The notes under the pieces are model-generated. The model ran no database searches and was not told the DNA's origin. It worked only from the letters and a program-made list of their open reading frames with translations. A DNA stretch of 64,000 bases, from NCBI GenBank assembly GCA_963680875.1, contig OY804586.1, forward strand, positions 57,074,203 through 57,138,202, written 5' to 3'. The DNA is from Bathymodiolus brooksi. Lineage: Eukaryota; Mollusca; Bivalvia; Mytilida; Modiolidae. The position numbers were made by a program, and so were the translations under genes. Shown in pieces: positions 15,330 to 31,095 of this stretch (position 1 is its first letter; each line of letters opens with the position of its first letter).

Positions 15330-18300
15330 ACTCCTCCAATGCAATTAAGTAAAAATTGTCACCTCTGCAAAACAATTAGATAAAATTGTCACTCCCCCAA
15401 TAAAATTAAATAACAAATGTCACTCCTCCAATACAATTAAATAAAAATTGTGATTCCTCCAATACAATTAAATAAATATGGTTATTCCTCCAATACAATT
15501 AGGTACACATTGTCACTCCTCCAATACAATTAAATAAAAATATTCCCTCCTCTAATACAATTAAATAACAATTGTCACTCCTCCAATACAATTAAAACAC
15601 AATTGTCACTCCTCCAAAACGTTTAGAAAAAACTGTCACTCCTCCAATACATTTAAGTAGAAATTGTCACTCCTCCAATACAATTGAAACAACATTGTCA
15701 CTCCTCCAATACAATTAAATACAAATTGTCACTCATCCAATACAATTAAGTAGACATTGCCATTCCTCCAATACAATTAAATAAAAATAGTCGCTCCTCC
15801 AATACATTTACATAAAAGATGTCACTCCTCCAATATAATTAAATACAAATTGTCACTCCTCCAAGACAATTAAATCAAATGTGTCACTCCTCCAATACAA
15901 TTAAGTATAAATTGTCACTTCTCCAATAAAATTAAATAAAAGTTGTCACTCCTCCAATACAATTAAATACAAATTGTCACTCCTCCAAAACAATTAAATA
16001 GCAATTGCCACTCCTCCAATACAATTAAATAAAAATTGTCACTCCTCCAATACAATTAAATAAAAATTGTCACTCCTCCAATACAATAAAATAAAAATTG
16101 TCAATCCTCCAATACAAGTAAATAACAATTGTCACTCCTCCAATACAATAAAATAAAAATTGTCACTCCTCCAATACAAGTAAATAACAATTGTCACTCC
16201 TCCAATACAATTAAATACAAATTGTCACTCATCCAATACAATTAAGTAGAAATTGCCACTCCTCCAATGCAATTAAAAAAAAATAGTCACTCCTCCAATA
16301 CAATAAAATAAAAATTGTCACTCCTCCAATACAAGTAAATAAAAATTGTCACTCCTCCAATACAATTAAATAAAAATTGTCACTCATCCAATACAATTAA
16401 GTAGAAATTGCCACTCCTCCAATACAATTAAATAAAAATAGTCACTCCTCCAATACAATTAAATAAAAGTTGTCACCCCTCCAATATAATTAAATACAAA
16501 TTGTCACTCCTCCCAGACAATTAAATAAAAATGGTCTTTCCTCCAATACGATTAAATAAAAATTGTCATTCCCCCAATACAATTAACCAAAATGTGTCAC
16601 TCCTCCAAGACAATTAAATAAAAAGTTCACTCCTCCAATACAATTAAGTAAAAATTGTCACTGCTCCAATACAAATAAATAAAACTTGTCACTCCTCCAA
16701 TACAATTAAATAAAAATTGTCACTCCTCCAATATAATTAAATAACAATTGTCTCTCCTCCAATACAATTAAATAAAAATAGTCACTCTTCCAATACAATT
16801 AGATAACAATTGTCACTCCTCCAATACAATTAAATAAAAATTGTCATTCCTCCAATACAATAAAATAAAAATGGTCTTTCCTCCAATACATTAAATAAAA
16901 ATTGTCATTCCCCCAATACATTAAATAAAAATTGTCATTCCCCCAATACAATTAACAAAAAAGTGTCACTCCTCCAAGACAATTAAATAAAAATTGTCAC
17001 TCCTCCAATACAATTAAATAAAAATAGTCACTCCTCCAATACAATTAAATAAAAATTGTCACTTCTCCAATACAATTAAATAAAAGTTGTCACTCCTCCA
17101 AAACAATTAAATACAAATTATCACTCCAAATTGTCACTCATCCAATACAATTAAGTAGAAACTGCCACTCCTCCAATACAATTAAATAAAAATAGTCACT
17201 CCTCCAATACAATTAAATAAAAATTGTCACTCCTCCAATATAATTAAATACAAATTGTCACTCCTCCAATATAATTAAATAAAAATATTCACTCCTCCAA
17301 TGCAATTAAATAAAAGTTGTCACTCCTCCAATGCAATTAAGTAAAAATTGTCACCTCTGCAAAACAATTAGATAAAAGTTGTCACTCCCCCAATAAAATT
17401 AAATAACAAATGTCACTCCTCCAATACAATTAAATAAAAATTGTGATTCCTCCAATACAATTAAATAAATATGGTTACTCCTCCAATACAATTAGGTACA
17501 CATTGTCACTCCTCCAATACAATTAAATAAAAATATTCACTCCTCTAATACAATTAAATAACAATTGTCACTCCTCCAATACAATTAAAACACAATTGTC
17601 ACTCCTCCAAAACGTTTAGAAAAAACTGTCACTCCTCCAATACATTTAAGTAGAAATTGTCACTCCTCCAATACAATTGAAACAACATTGTCACTCCTCC
17701 AATACAATTAAATACAAATTGTCACTCATCCAATACAATTAAGTAGACATTGCCATTCCTCCAATACAATTAAATAAAAATAGTCGCTCCTCCAATACAT
17801 TTAAATAAAAGATGTCACTCCTCCAATATAATTAAATACAAATTGTCACTCCTCCAAGACAATTAAATCAAATGTGTCACTCCTCCAATACAATTAAGTA
17901 TAAATTGTCACTTCTCCAATAAAATTAAATAAAAGTTGTCACTCCTCCAATACAATTAAATACAAATTGTCACTCCTCCAAAACAATTAAATAGCAATTG
18001 CCACTCCTCCAATACAATTAAATAAAAATTGTCACTCCTCCAATACAATTAAATAAAAATTGTCACTCCTCCAATACAATAAAATAAAAATTGTCAATCC
18101 TCCAATACAAGTAAATAACAATTGTCACTCCTCCAATACAATAAAATAAAAATTGTCACTCCTCCAATACAAGTAAATAACAATTGTCACTCCTCCAATA
18201 CAATTAAATACAAATTGTCACTCATCCAATACAATTAAGTAGAAATTGCCACTCCTCCAATGCAATTAAAAAAAAATAGTCACTCCTCCAATACAATAAA

Positions 18301-18614
18301 ATAAAAATTGTCACTCCTCCAATACAAGTAAATAAAAATTGTCACTCCTCCAATACAATTAAATAAAAATTGTCACTCATCCAATACAATTAAGTAGAAA
18401 TTGCCACTCCTCCAATACAATTAAATAAAAATAGTCACTCCTCCAATACAATTAAATAAAAGTTGTCACCCCTCCAATATAATTAAATACAAATTGTCAC
18501 TCCTCCCAGACAATTAAATAAAAATGGTCTTTCCTCCAATACGATTAAATAAAAATTGTCATTCCCCCAATACAATTATCCAAAATGTTTCACTCCTCCA
18601 AGACAATTAAATAA
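15330..18614 (+). repeat. 1,993-bp higher-order repeat, one full and one partial copy
   Basis: The marker ACCTCTGCAAAACAATTAGA occurs at 15361 and 17353, and CCTCCCAGACAATTAAATA at about 16509 and 18502. The offset is 1,992-1,993 bp. The second copy stops matching at about 18,614. It is not a whole number of 31-bp units because the block contains truncated units, including a 13-bp unit near 17118. Outer boundaries are approximate to within a unit or two. Confidence 0.8.
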
Positions 18615-18780
18615 AAATAGTCACTCCTCCAATACAATTAAATAAAAATTGTCACTCCTCCAATACAATTAAATAAAAGATGTCACTCCTCCAATACAAT
18701 TAAGTAAAAATTGTCACTTCTCCAATACAATTAAATAAAAGTTGTCACTCCTCCAATACAATTAAATATAAATTGTCACT

Positions 18781-21700
18781 CCTACAATACAATACAATAA
18801 AAATTGTCACTCCTCCAATACAAGTAAATAACAATTGTCACTCCTCCAATACAATTAAGTACAAATTGTCACTCCTCCAATACAATTAAGTAAAAATTGC
18901 CACTCCTCCAATACAATTAAATAAAAATAGTCACTCCTCTATTACAATTAAATAAAAGTTGTCACTCCTCCAATATAATTAAATACAAATTTTCACTCCT
19001 CCAAGACAATTAAACAAAATTTGTCACTCCTCCAATATAATTAAGTAAAAATTGTCACTCCTCCAATACAATTCAATGAAAATTGTCACTCCTCCAATAC
19101 AATTAAGTAAAAATTGTCACTCCTCCAATATAATTAAATACAAATTGTCACTCCTCCAAAACAATTAAATAAAAATGTTCACTCCTCCAATACCATAAAA
19201 TAATAATTGTCACTCCTCCAATACATTTAAATAAAAATTGTCACTCCTCCAATACAATTAAGTACAAATTGTCACTCCTCCAATACAATTAAGTTGAAAT
19301 TGCCACTCCTCCAATACAATTAAATAAAAATAGTCACTCCTCCAATACAATTAAGTAAAAATTGTCACTCCTCCAATATAATTAAATACAAATTGTCACT
19401 CCTCCAAAACAATTAAATAAAAATATTCACTCCTCCAATACCAAAAAATAATAATTGTCACTCCTCCAATACATTTAAATAAAACTTGTCATTCCTCCAT
19501 TACAATTAAATATCAATTGTCACTCTTCCAATACAATTAAGTAAAAATTGTCACTGCTCCAATACAAATAAATAAAACTTGTCACTCCTCCAATACAATT
19601 AAATAAAAATTGTCAATCCTCCAATATAATTAAATAACAAATATCACTCCTCCAATACAATTAAATAAAATGTCACTCTTCCAATACAATTAGATAACAA
19701 TTGTCACTCCTCCAATACAATTAAATAAAAATTGTCATTCCTCCAATACAATAGAATAAAAATGGTCTTTCCTCCAATACAATTAAATATAAATTGTCAC
19801 TCCTGCAATACAATTAAGTAAAAATTGTCACTTCTCCAATACAATTAAATAAAAGTTTTCACTCCTCCAATACAATTAAATACAAATTGTCACTCCTCCA
19901 AAACAATTAAATAGCAATTGCCACTCCTCCAATACAATTAAATAAAAATTGTCACTCCTCCAATACAATTAAATAAAAATTGTCATTCCTCCAATACAAT
20001 AGAATAAAAATGGTCTTTCCTCCAATACGATTAAATAAAAATTGTCATTCCCCAAATACAATTAACTAAAAAGTGTCACTCCTCCAAGAGAATTAAAAAA
20101 AAATTGTCACTCCTCCAATACAATTAAGTAAAAATTGTCACTCCTCCAATACAATTAAATAAAAATTGTCACTCCTCCAATACAATTAAGTAAAAATTGT
20201 CACTTCTCCAATACAATTAAATAAAAGTTGTCACTCCCCCAATACAATTAAATACAAATTGTCACTCTTACAAAACAATTAAATAGCAATTGTCACTCCT
20301 CCAAAACAATTAAATAGCAATTGCCACTCCTCCAATACAATTAAATAAAAATTGTCACTCCTCCAATACAATTAAATAAAAATTGTCATTCCTCCAATAC
20401 AATAGAATAAAAATGGTCTTTCCTCCAATACAATTAAATTAAATTGTCATTCCCCAAATACAATTAACTAAAAAGTGTCACTCCTCCAAGAGAATTAAAA
20501 AAAAATTGTCACTCCTCCAATACAATTAAATAAATATAGTCACTCCTCCAATACAATTAAATAAAAATTGTCACTCCTCCAATACAATTAAGTAAAAATT
20601 GTCACTTCTCCAATACAATTAAATAAAAGTTGTCACTCCTCCAATACAATTAAATACAAATTGTCACTCCTCCAAAACAATTAAATAGCAATTGGCACTC
20701 CTCCAATACAATTAAATATAAATTGTCACTCCTACAATACAATACAATAAAAATTGTCACTCCTCCAATACAAGTAAATAACAATTGTCACTCCTCCAAT
20801 ACAATTAAGTACAAATTGTCACTCCTCCAATACAATTAAGTAAAAATTGCCACTCCTCCAATACAATTAAATAAAAATAGTCACTCCTCTATTACAATTA
20901 AATAAAAGTTGTCACTCCTCCAATATAATTAAATACAAATTTTCACTCCTCCAAGACAATTAAACAAAATTTGTCACTCCTCCAATATAATTAAGTAAAA
21001 ATTGTCACTCCTCCAATACAATTCAATGAAAATTGTCACTCCTCCAATACAATTAAGTAAAAATTGTCACTCCTCCAATATAATTAAATACAAATTGTCA
21101 CTCCTCCAAAACAATTAAATAAAAATGTTCACTCCTCCAATACCATAAAATAATAATTGTCACTCCTCCAATACATTTAAATAAAAATTGTCACTCCTCC
21201 AATACAATTAAGTACAAATTGTCACTCCTCCAATACAATTAAGTTGAAATTGCCACTCCTCCAATACAATTAAATAAAAATAGTCACTCCTCCAATACAA
21301 TTAAGTAAAAATTGTCACTCCTCCAATATAATTAAATACAAATTGTCACTCCTCCAAAACAATTAAATAAAAATATTCACTCCTCCAATACCAAAAAATA
21401 ATAATTGTCACTCCTCCAATACATTTAAATAAAACTTGTCATTCCTCCATTACAATTAAATATCAATTGTCACTCTTCCAATACAATTAAGTAAAAATTG
21501 TCACTGCTCCAATACAAATAAATAAAACTTGTCACTCCTCCAATACAATTAAATAAAAATTGTCAATCCTCCAATATAATTAAATAACAAATATCACTCC
21601 TCCAATACAATTAAATAAAATGTCACTCTTCCAATACAATTAGATAACAATTGTCACTCCTCCAATACAATTAAATAAAAATTGTCATTCCTCCAATACA

Positions 21701-22640
21701 ATAGAATAAAAATGGTCTTTCCTCCAATACAATTAAATATAAATTGTCACTCCTGCAATACAATTAAGTAAAAATTGTCACTTCTCCAATACAATTAAAT
21801 AAAAGTTTTCACTCCTCCAATACAATTAAATACAAATTGTCACTCCTCCAAAACAATTAAATAGCAATTGCCACTCCTCCAATACAATTAAATAAAAATT
21901 GTCACTCCTCCAATACAATTAAATAAAAATTGTCATTCCTCCAATACAATAGAATAAAAATGGTCTTTCCTCCAATACGATTAAATAAAAATTGTCATTC
22001 CCCAAATACAATTAACTAAAAAGTGTCACTCCTCCAAGAGAATTAAAAAAAAATTGTCACTCCTCCAATACAATTAAGTAAAAATTGTCACTCCTCCAAT
22101 ACAATTAAATAAAAATTGTCACTCCTCCAATACAATTAAGTAAAAATTGTCACTTCTCCAATACAATTAAATAAAAGTTGTCACTCCCCCAATACAATTA
22201 AATACAAATTGTCACTCTTACAAAACAATTAAATAGCAATTGTCACTCCTCCAAAACAATTAAATAGCAATTGCCACTCCTCCAATACAATTAAATAAAA
22301 ATTGTCACTCCTCCAATACAATAGAATAAAAATGGTCTTTCCTCCAATACGATTAAATTAAATTGTCATTCCCCAAATACAATTAACTAAAAAGTGTCAC
22401 TCCTCCAAGAGAATTAAAAAAAAATTGTCACTCCTCCAATACAATTAAATAAATATAGTCACTCCTCCAATACAATTAAATAAAAATTGTCACTCCTCCA
22501 ATACAATTAAGTAAAAATTGTCACTTCTCCAATACAATTAAATAAAAGTTGTCACTCCTCCAATACAATTAAATACAAATTGTCACTCCTCCAAAACAAT
22601 TAAATAGCAATTGGCACTCCTCCAATACAATTAAATAAAA
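18781..22640 (+). repeat. 1,950-bp higher-order repeat, two tandem copies
   Basis: The rare variant CCTACAATACAATACAATAA lies at 18781 and again at 20731, and the sequence following it matches for nearly 2 kb. The second copy has lost one 31-bp unit near 22,310, so later landmarks (for example GGCACTCC at 20694 and 22613) are offset by 1,919 bp. Confidence 0.85.
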
Positions 22641-23320
22641 ATTGTCACTCCCCCAATACAATTAACTAAAAAGTGTCACTCCTCCAAGAGAATTAAAAAA
22701 AAATTGTCACTCCTCCAATACAATTAAGTAAAAATTGTCACTCCTCCAATACAATTAAATAAAAATTGTCACTCCTCCAATACAATTAAGTAAAAATTGT
22801 CACTTCTCCAATACAATTAAATAAAAGTTGTCACTCCCCCAATACAATTAAATACAAATTGTCACTCTTACAAAACAATTAAATAGCAATTGTCACTCCT
22901 CCAAAACAATTAAATAGCAATTGCCACTCCTCCAATACAATTAAATAAAAATTGTCACTCCTCCAATACAATAGAATAAAAATGGTCTTTCCTCCAATAC
23001 GATTAAATTAAATTGTCATTCCCCAAATACAATTAACTAAAAAGTGTCACTCCTCCAAGAGAATTAAAAAAAAATTGTCACTCCTCCAATACAATTAAAT
23101 AAATATAGTCACTCCTCCAATACAATTAAATAAAAATTGTCACTCCTCCAATACAATTAAGTAAAAATTGTCACTTCTCCAATACAATTAAATAAAAGTT
23201 GTCACTCCTCCAATACAATTAAATACAAATTGTCACTCCTCCAAAACAATTAAATAGCAATTGGCACTCCTCCAATACAATTAAATAAAAATTGTCACTC
23301 CCCCAATACAATTAAATAAA
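22021..23320 (+). repeat. 650-bp tandem duplication within the 31-bp array
   Basis: AAGTGTCACTCCTCCAAGAG begins at 22021 and at 22671, and the following 650 bp (21 units less one base) are repeated almost unchanged. The duplication overlaps the end of the second 1,950-bp block, so it arose after that block was copied. Confidence 0.82.
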
Positions 23321-24880
23321 AATTGTCACTCCTCCACTACAATAAAATAAAAATTGTCACTCCCCCAATACAATTAAATAAAAATTGTCACTCCTCCACT
23401 ACAATAAAATAAAAATTGTCACTCTTCCAATACAATTAAATACAAATTGTCACTCATCCAATACAATTAAGTAGAAATTGCCACTCCTCCAATACAATTA
23501 AATAAAAATAGTCACACCTCCAATACAATTAAATAAAAATAGTCACACCTCCAATACAATAAAATAAAAATTGTCACTCCTCCAATACAAGTAAATAACA
23601 ATTGTCACTCCTCCAATACAATAAAATAAAAATTGTCACTCCTCCAATACAAGTAAATAACAATTGTCACTCCTCCAATACAATTAAATACAAATTGTCA
23701 CTCATCCAATACAATTAAGTAGAAATTGCCCCTCCTCCAATACAATTAAATAAAAATAGTCACTCCTCCAATACAATTAAATAAAAGTTGTCACTCCTCC
23801 AATATAATTAAATATAAATTGTCACTCCTCCAAGACAATTAAATAAAAATGGTCTTTCCTCCAATAAAATTAAATATAAAATGTCACTCCTCCAATACAA
23901 TTAAATAAAAATTGTGATTCCTCCAATACAATTAAATAAATATGGTTACTCCTCCAATACAATTAGGTACACATTGTCACTCCTCCAATACAATTAAATA
24001 AAAATATTCACTCCTCTAATACAATTAAATAACAATTGTCACTCCTTCAATACAATTAAATGAAAATTGTTATTCCTCCAAAACATTTAAATAAAAATGT
24101 TCACTCCTCCAATACAATTAAGTAAAAATTGTCACTGCTCCAATGCAAATAAATAAAAATTGCTACTCTTCCTATACAATTAACTAAAAATTGTCACTTC
24201 GCCACCACAATTAGATAAAACTTGTTACTCCTCCAATACAATTAAATAAAATTGTCACTCCTCCAATATAATTAAATAACAATTGTCACTCCTCCAATAC
24301 AATTAAGTAAAAATTGTCACTCCTCCAATACAATTAAATGAAAATTGTTATTCCTCCAAAACAGTTAAATAAAAAGTTCACTCCTCCAATACAATTAAGT
24401 AAAAATTGTCACTGCTCCAATACAAAAAAATAAAACTTGTCACTCCTCCAATACAATTAAATAAAAATTGTCACTCCTCCAATATAATTAAATAACAATT
24501 GTCTCTCCTCCAATACAATTAAATAAAAATAGTCACTCTTGCAATACAATTAGATAACAATTGTCACTCCTCCAATACAATTAAATAAAAATTGTCATTC
24601 CTCCAATACAATAAAATAAAAATGGTCTTTCCTCCAATACATTAAATAAAAATTGTCATTCCCCCAATACATTAAATAAAAATTGTCATTCCCCCAATAC
24701 AATTAACAAAAAAGTGTCACTCCTCCAAGACAATTAAATAAAAATTGTCACTCCTCCAATACTATTAAATAAAAATAGTCACTCCTCCAATACAATTAAA
24801 TAAAAATTGTAACTCCTCCAATAAAATTAAATAAAAGTTGTCACTCCTCCAATACAATTAAGTAAAAATTGTCACTTCTC

Positions 24881-27800
24881 CAATACAATTAAATAAAAAT
24901 TGTCACTCCTCCAAAACAATTAAATACAAATTATCACTCCAAATTGTCACTCATCCAATACAATTAAGTAGAAACTGCCACTCCTCCAATACAATTAAAT
25001 AAAAATAGTCACTCCTCCAATACAATTAAATAAAAATTGTCACTCCTCCAATATAATTAAATACAAATTGTCACTCCTCCAATATAATTAAATAAAAATA
25101 TTCACTCCTCCAATGCAATTAAATAAAAGTTGTCACTCCTCCAATGCAATTAAGTAAAAATTGTTACCTCTGCAAAACAATTAGATAAAAGTTGTCACTC
25201 CCCCAATAAAATTAAATAACAAATGTCACTCCTCCAATATAATTAAATAACAATTGTCACTCCTCCAATACAATTAAGTAAAAATTGTCACTCCTCCAAT
25301 ACAATTAAATGAAAATTGTTATTCCTCCAAAACAGTTAAATAAAAAGTTCACTCCTCCAATACAATTAAGTAAAAATTGTCACTGCTCCAATACAAATAA
25401 ATAAAACTTGTCACTCCTCCAATACAATTAAATAAAAATTGTCACTCCTCCAATATAATTAAATAACAATTGTCTCTCCTCCAATACAATTAAATAAAAA
25501 TAGTCACTCTTGCAATACAATTAGATAACAATTGTCACTCCTCCAATACAATTAAATAAAAATTGTCATTCCTCCAATAAAATAAAATAAAAATGGTCTT
25601 TCCTCCAATACATTAAATAAAAATTGTCATTCCCCCAATACATTAAATAAAAATTGTCATTCCCCCAATACAATTAACAAAAAAGTGTCACTCCTCCAAG
25701 ACAATTAAATAAAAATTGTCACTCCTCCAATACAATTAAATAAAAATAGTCACTCCTCCAATACAATTAAATAAAAATTGTAACTCCTCCAATAAAATTA
25801 AATAAAAGTTGTCACTCCTCCAATTCAATTAAGTAAAAATTGTCACTTCTCCAATACAATTAAATAAAAGTTGTCACTCCTCCAAAACAATTAAATACAA
25901 ATTATCACTCCAAATTGTCACTCATCCAATACAATTAAGTAGAAACTGCCACTCCTCCAATACAATTAAATAAAAATAGTCACTCCTCCAATACAATTAA
26001 ATAAAAATTGTCACTCCTCCAATATAATTAAATACAAATTGTCACTCCTCCAATATAATTAAATAAAAATATTCACTCCTCCAATGCAATTAAATAAAAG
26101 TTGTCACTCCTCCAATGCAATTAAGTAAAAATTGTCACCTCTGCAAAACAATTAGATAAAAGTTGTCACTCCCCCAATAAAATTAAATAACAAATGTCAC
26201 TCCTCCAATACAATTAAATAAAAATTGTGATTCCTCCAATACAATTAAATAAATATGGTTACTCCTCCAATACAATTAGGTACACATTGTCACTCCTCCA
26301 ATACAATTAAATAAAAATATTCACTCCTCTAATACAATTAAATAACAATTGTCACTCCTCCAATACAATTAAAACACAATTGTCACTCCTCCAAAACGTT
26401 TAGATAAAAACTGTCACTCCTCCAATACATTTAAGTAGAAATTGTCACTCCTCCAATACAATTGAAACAAAATTGTCACTCCTCCAATACAATTAAATAC
26501 AAATTGTCACTCATCCAATACAATTAAGTAGACATTGCCATTCCTCCAATACAATTAAATAAAAATAGTCGCTCCTCCAATACATTTAAATAAAAGATGT
26601 CACTCCTCCAATATAATTAAATACAAATTGTCACTCCTCCAAGACAATTAAATAAAATGTGTCACTCCTCCAATACAATTAAGTAAAAATTGTCACTTCT
26701 CCAATAAAATTAAATAAAAGTTGTCACTCCTCCAATACAATTAAATACAAATTGCCACTCCTCCAATACAATTAAATAAAAATTGTCACTCCTCCAATAC
26801 AATTAAATAAAAATTGTCACTCCTCCAATACAATAAAATAAAAATTGTCAATCCTCCAATACAAGTAAATAACAATTGTCACTCCTCCAATACAATTAAA
26901 TAAAAATAGTCACTCCTCCAATACAATTAAATAAAAATTGTAACTCCTCCAATAAAATTAAATAAAAGTTGTCACTCCTCCAATACAATTAAATAAAAAT
27001 TGTCACTCCTCCAAAACAATTAAATACAAATTATCACTCCAAATTGTCACTCATCCAATACAATTAAGTAGAAACTGCCACTCCTCCAATACAATTAAAT
27101 AAAAATAGTCACTCCTCCAATACAATTAAATAAAAATTGTCACTCCTCCAATATAATTAAATACAAATTGTCACTCCTCCAATATAATTAAATAAAAATA
27201 TTCACTCCTCCAATGCAATTAAATAAAAGTTGTCACTCCTCCAATGCAATTAAGTAAAAATTGTCACCTCTGCAAAACAATTAGATAAAAGTTGTCACTC
27301 CCCCAATAAAATTAAATAACAAATGTCACTCCTCCAATATAATTAAATAACAATTGTCACTCCTCCAATACAATTAAGTAAAAATTGTCACTCCTCCAAT
27401 ACAATTAAATGAAAATTGTTATTCCTCCAAAACAGTTAAATAAAAAGTTCACTCCTCCAATACAATTAAGTAAAAATTGTCACTGCTCCAATACAAATAA
27501 ATAAAACTTGTCACTCCTCCAATACAATTAAATAAAAATTGTCACTCCTCCAATATAATTAAATAACAATTGTCTCTCCTCCAATACAATTAAATAAAAA
27601 TAGTCACTCTTGCAATACAATTAGATAACAATTGTCACTCCTCCAATACAATTAAATAAAAATTGTCATTCCTCCAATAAAATAAAATAAAAATGGTCTT
27701 TCCTCCAATACATTAAATAAAAATTGTCATTCCCCCAATACATTAAATAAAAATTGTCATTCCCCCAATACAATTAACAATAAAGTGTCACTCCTCCAAG

Positions 27801-30800
27801 ACAATTAAATAAAAATTGTCACTCCTCCAATACAATTAAATAAAAATAGTCACTCCTCCAATACAATTAAATAAAAATTGTAACTCCTCCAATAAAATTA
27901 AATAAAAGTTGTCACTCCTCCAATACAATTAAGTAAAAATTGTCACTTCTCCAATACAATTAAATAAAAGTTGTCACTCCTCCAAAACAATTAAATACAA
28001 ATTATCACTCCAAATTGTCACTCATCCAATACAATTAAGTAGAAACTGCCACTCCTCCAATACAATTAAATAAAAATAGTCACTCCTCCAATACAATTAA
28101 ATAAAAATTGTCACTCCTCCAATATAATTAAATACAAATTGTCACTCCTCCAATATAATTAAATAAAAATATTCACTCCTCCAATGCAATTAAATAAAAG
28201 TTGTCACTCCTCCAATGCAATTAAGTAAAAATTGTCACCTCTGCAAAACAATTAGATAAAAGTTGTCACTCCCCCAATAAAATTAAATAACAAATGTCAC
28301 TCCTCCAATACAATTAAATAAAAATTGTGATTCCTCCAATACAATTAAATAAATATGGTTACTCCTCCAATACAATTAGGTACACATTGTCACTCCTCCA
28401 ATACAATTAAATAAAAATATTCACTCCTCTAATACAATTAAATAACAATTGTCACTCCTCCAATACAATTAAAACACAATTGTCACTCCTCCAAAACGTT
28501 TAGATAAAAACTGTCACTCCTCCAATACATTTAAGTAGAAATTGTCACTCCTCCAATACAATTGAAACAAAATTGTCACTCCTCCAATACAATTAAATAC
28601 AAATTGTCACTCATCCAATACAATTAAGTAGACATTGCCATTCCTCCAATACAATTAAATAAAAATAGTCGCTCCTCCAATACATTTAAATAAAAGATGT
28701 CACTCCTCCAATATAATTAAATACAAATTGTCACTCCTCCAAGACAATTAAATAAAATGTGTCACTCCTCCAATACAATTAAGTAAAAATTGTCACTTCT
28801 CCAATAAAATTAAATAAAAGTTGTCACTCCTCCAATACAATTAAATACAAATTGCCACTCCTCCAATACAATTAAATAAAAATTGTCACTCCTCCAATAC
28901 AATTAAATAAAAATTGTCACTCCTCCAATACAATAAAATAAAAATTGTCAATCCTCCAATACAAGTAAATAACAATTGTCACTCCTCCAATACAATTAAA
29001 TAAAAATAGTCACTCCTCCAATACAATTAAATAAAAATTGTAACTCCTCCAATAAAATTAAATAAAAGTTGTCACTCCTCCAATACAATTAAATAAAAAT
29101 TGTCACTCCTCCAAAACAATTAAATACAAATTATCACTCCAAATTGTCACTCATCCAATACAATTAAGTAGAAACTGCCACTCCTCCAATACAATTAAAT
29201 AAAAATAGTCACTCCTCCAATACAATTAAATAAAAATTGTCACTCCTCCAATATAATTAAATACAAATTGTCACTCCTCCAATATAATTAAATAAAAATA
29301 TTCACTCCTCCAATGCAATTAAATAAAAGTTGTCACTCCTCCAATGCAATTAAGTAAAAATTGTCACCTCTGCAAAACAATTAGATAAAAGTTGTCACTC
29401 CCCCAATAAAATTAAATAACAAATGTCACTCCTCCAATATAATTAAATAACAATTGTCACTCCTCCAATACAATTAAGTAAAAATTGTCACTCCTCCAAT
29501 ACAATTAAATGAAAATTGTTATTCCTCCAAAACAGTTAAATAAAAAGTTCACTCCTCCAATACAATTAAGTAAAAATTGTCACTGCTCCAATACAAATAA
29601 ATAAAACTTGTCACTCCTCCAATACAATTAAATAAAAATTGTCACTCCTCCAATATAATTAAATAACAATTGTCTCTCCTCCAATACAATTAAATAAAAA
29701 TAGTCACTCTTGCAATACAATTAGATAACAATTGTCACTCCTCCAATACAATTAAATAAAAATTGTCATTCCTCCAATAAAATAAAATAAAAATGGTCTT
29801 TCCTCCAATACATTAAATAAAAATTGTCATTCCCCCAATACATTAAATAAAAATTGTCATTCCCCCAATACAATTAACAATAAAGTGTCACTCCTCCAAG
29901 ACAATTAAATAAAAATTGTCACTCCTCCAATACAATTAAATAAAAATAGTCACTCCTCCAATACAATTAAATAAAAATTGTAACTCCTCCAATAAAATTA
30001 AATAAAAGTTGTCACTCCTCCAATACAATTAAGTAAAAATTGTCACTTCTCCAATACAATTAAATAAAAGTTGTCACTCCTCCAAAACAATTAAATACAA
30101 ATTATCACTCCAAATTGTCACTCATCCAATACAATTAAGTAGAAACTGCCACTCCTCCAATACAATTAAATAAAAATAGTCACTCCTCCAATACAATTAA
30201 ATAAAAATTGTCACTCCTCCAATATAATTAAATACAAATTGTCACTCCTCCAATATAATTAAATAAAAATATTCACTCCTCCAATGCAATTAAATAAAAG
30301 TTGTCACTCCTCCAATGCAATTAAGTAAAAATTGTCACCTCTGCAAAACAATTAGATAAAAGTTGTCACTCCCCCAATAAAATTAAATAACAAATGTCAC
30401 TCCTCCAATACAATTAAATAAAAATTGTGATTCCTCCAATACAATTAAATAAATATGGTTACTCCTCCAATACAATTAGGTACACATTGTCACTCCTCCA
30501 ATACAATTAAATAAAAATATTCACTCCTCTAATACAATTAAATAACAATTGTCACTCCTCCAATACAATTAAAACACAATTGTCACTCCTCCAAAACGTT
30601 TAGATAAAAACTGTCACTCCTCCAATACATTTAAGTAGAAATTGTCACTCCTCCAATACAATTGAAACAAAATTGTCACTCCTCCAATACAATTAAATAC
30701 AAATTGTCACTCATCCAATACAATTAAGTAGACATTGCCATTCCTCCAATACAATTAAATAAAAATAGTCGCTCCTCCAATACATTTAAATAAAAGATGT

Positions 30801-31095
30801 CACTCCTCCAATATAATTAAATACAAATTGTCACTCCTCCAAGACAATTAAATAAAATGTGTCACTCCTCCAATACAATTAAGTAAAAATTGTCACTTCT
30901 CCAATAAAATTAAATAAAAGTTGTCACTCCTCCAATACAATTAAATACAAATTGCCACTCCTCCAATACAATTAAATAAAAATTGTCACTCCTCCAATAC
31001 AATTAAATAAAAATTGTCACTCCTCCAATACAATAAAATAAAAATTGTCAATCCTCCAAAACAAGTAAATAACAATTGTCACTCCTCCAATACAA
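24881..31095 (+). repeat. 2,100-bp higher-order repeat, about three copies
   Basis: Copies begin at about 24881, 26981 and 29081. The offset is exactly 2,100 bp along the full length, and only scattered single-base differences are visible (for example near 25,164, 25,681 and 27,781). Each copy has two related halves marked by a truncated 13-bp unit containing TTATCACTCCAAATTGTCAC, at 24931 and 25902, 27031 and 28002, 29131 and 30102. Spacings therefore alternate between 971 and 1,129 bp. The third copy diverges at about 31,096. This is the most homogeneous part of the first array and probably its youngest amplification. Confidence 0.92.
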
